Assembly: GCA_900313745.1 (NCBI GenBank)
Contig: OMSM01000327.1
Coordinates: forward strand, 1 to 14,892
DNA from: an uncultured Lachnospiraceae bacterium
Lineage (GTDB): Bacteria > Bacillota > Clostridia > Lachnospirales > Lachnospiraceae
Direction: 5' to 3'
Length of the DNA stretch: 14,892 nt
The position numbers were made by a program, and so were the translations under genes. The notes under the pieces were generated by a model that did no database searches, was not told the origin of the DNA, and saw only the letters and a program-made list of their open reading frames with translations. Shown in pieces: positions 14,626-14,892 of the stretch; positions within the stretch are counted from its first letter, which is position 1; the number at the start of each line of letters is the position of its first letter.

Positions 14626-14892
14626 TCACTCCTTGTCTGCAGTCATCATCCGCACATCCGGACTGATGTTCTCCCCGCTCTCTGCCGTCTCCGCAAAACT
14701 TCTGTCACCTGTCCCGTCTCCCGGGATCTCTTCCGCCTCGTCCTTCCGCGGCCTGCGGATAACCGGAAGCATCAGTTCCACCACGGTTCCCTCTCCCGGC
14801 GTACTCTCAATGTGCATCCCGTACTCCTCGCCGTAGAGGAGCTGGATTCTCCGGTGGACCGAGTTCACTCCGATATGGCGGCCGTCCTGCTC
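14626..14892 (-). CDS. YesM-type sensor histidine kinase, C-terminal 88 residues only
   Basis: The gene enters from the right edge, so only the end of the ATPase domain is seen. GRHIGVNSVHRRIQLLYGEEYG matches the G2-box region of YesM-type kinases (usual form GIGLxNVxxRL followed by a GEEYG-like turn), and STPGEGTVVELMLP is the last strand pair. After that the protein continues with about 48 charged, probably disordered residues (EEIPGDGTGD and so on), longer than the usual stop soon after the final strand. The stop at 14626-14628 is 6 bases before the TTG of the response regulator, in the same frame. YesM kinases usually have two membrane segments, an extracellular sensor and HAMP domain; none of this is in view. 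Confidence 0.88.
   Translation of the reverse strand, partial: EQDGRHIGVNSVHRRIQLLYGEEYGMHIESTPGEGTVVELMLPVIRRPRKDEAEEIPGDGTGDRSFAETAESGENISPDVRMMTADKE

Noticed and set aside
1..14892. CRISPR arrays, tRNA or rRNA genes, insertion sequences, phage or toxin-antitoxin modules
   Set aside because: I looked for regular spaced repeats, terminal inverted repeats with a transposase, and small paired genes, and saw none. The only repeats are in coding linkers and hairpins.

Overview
The window looks like the chromosome of a GC-rich, low-redox Gram-positive bacterium of the class Clostridia, most likely a Lachnospiraceae-type gut or rumen organism. This is an inference from gene families and style, not from a marker gene. 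Pointers are the DegV-family protein, a YesM/YesN-type two-component pair next to a carbohydrate ABC importer without its own ATPase, a lipoprotein with a long Glu/Ala linker, Gram-positive Shine-Dalgarno sequences (AGGAGG-like), and A/T-rich intergenic gaps between GC-rich genes. I saw no tRNA, rRNA, CRISPR array, insertion sequence or phage gene.

Layout, left to right. (1) Positions 1-3094, minus strand: a tight operon reading right to left, ddl (D-Ala-D-Ala ligase), murF (adds that dipeptide to the peptidoglycan precursor) and a G3E/CobW-type GTPase cut by the window edge. The genes overlap by 4 and 8 bases. The GTPase lacks the usual cysteine metal motif. (2) 3243-4106, plus: a DegV-family fatty-acid-binding protein, divergent from ddl. 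(3) 4387-5703, plus: a secreted, extremely acidic protein with a C-terminal parallel beta-helix whose cysteines stack at an exact 23-residue period. It is followed by a strong, possibly bidirectional terminator. (4) 5834-9384, minus: two overlapping ABC exporter half-transporters, one with an intact and one with a degenerate nucleotide site, i.e. a BmrCD/TM287-288-style heterodimer. (5) 9567-14892, minus: a carbohydrate-uptake locus reading sensor kinase (partial), AraC-type response regulator, lipoprotein solute-binding protein, permease, permease.

How the genes work together. ddl and murF act consecutively in the cytoplasmic steps of cell-wall synthesis. The kinase and regulator probably sense an extracellular sugar or its binding state and drive the CUT1-type importer. 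The importer's shared ATPase (MsmK/UgpC type) and any catabolic enzymes must lie elsewhere. Stem-loops between the binding-protein and permease genes suggest that the lipoprotein is made in excess over the permeases. The exporter pair and the acidic beta-helix protein have no functional link to the rest that I can see.

Most of the window is ordinary core and transport content. The items most worth a second look are the acidic cysteine-ladder beta-helix protein and the cysteine-poor G3E GTPase coupled to ddl-murF. I found no multi-gene locus that I can defend as a new defence or biosynthetic system.
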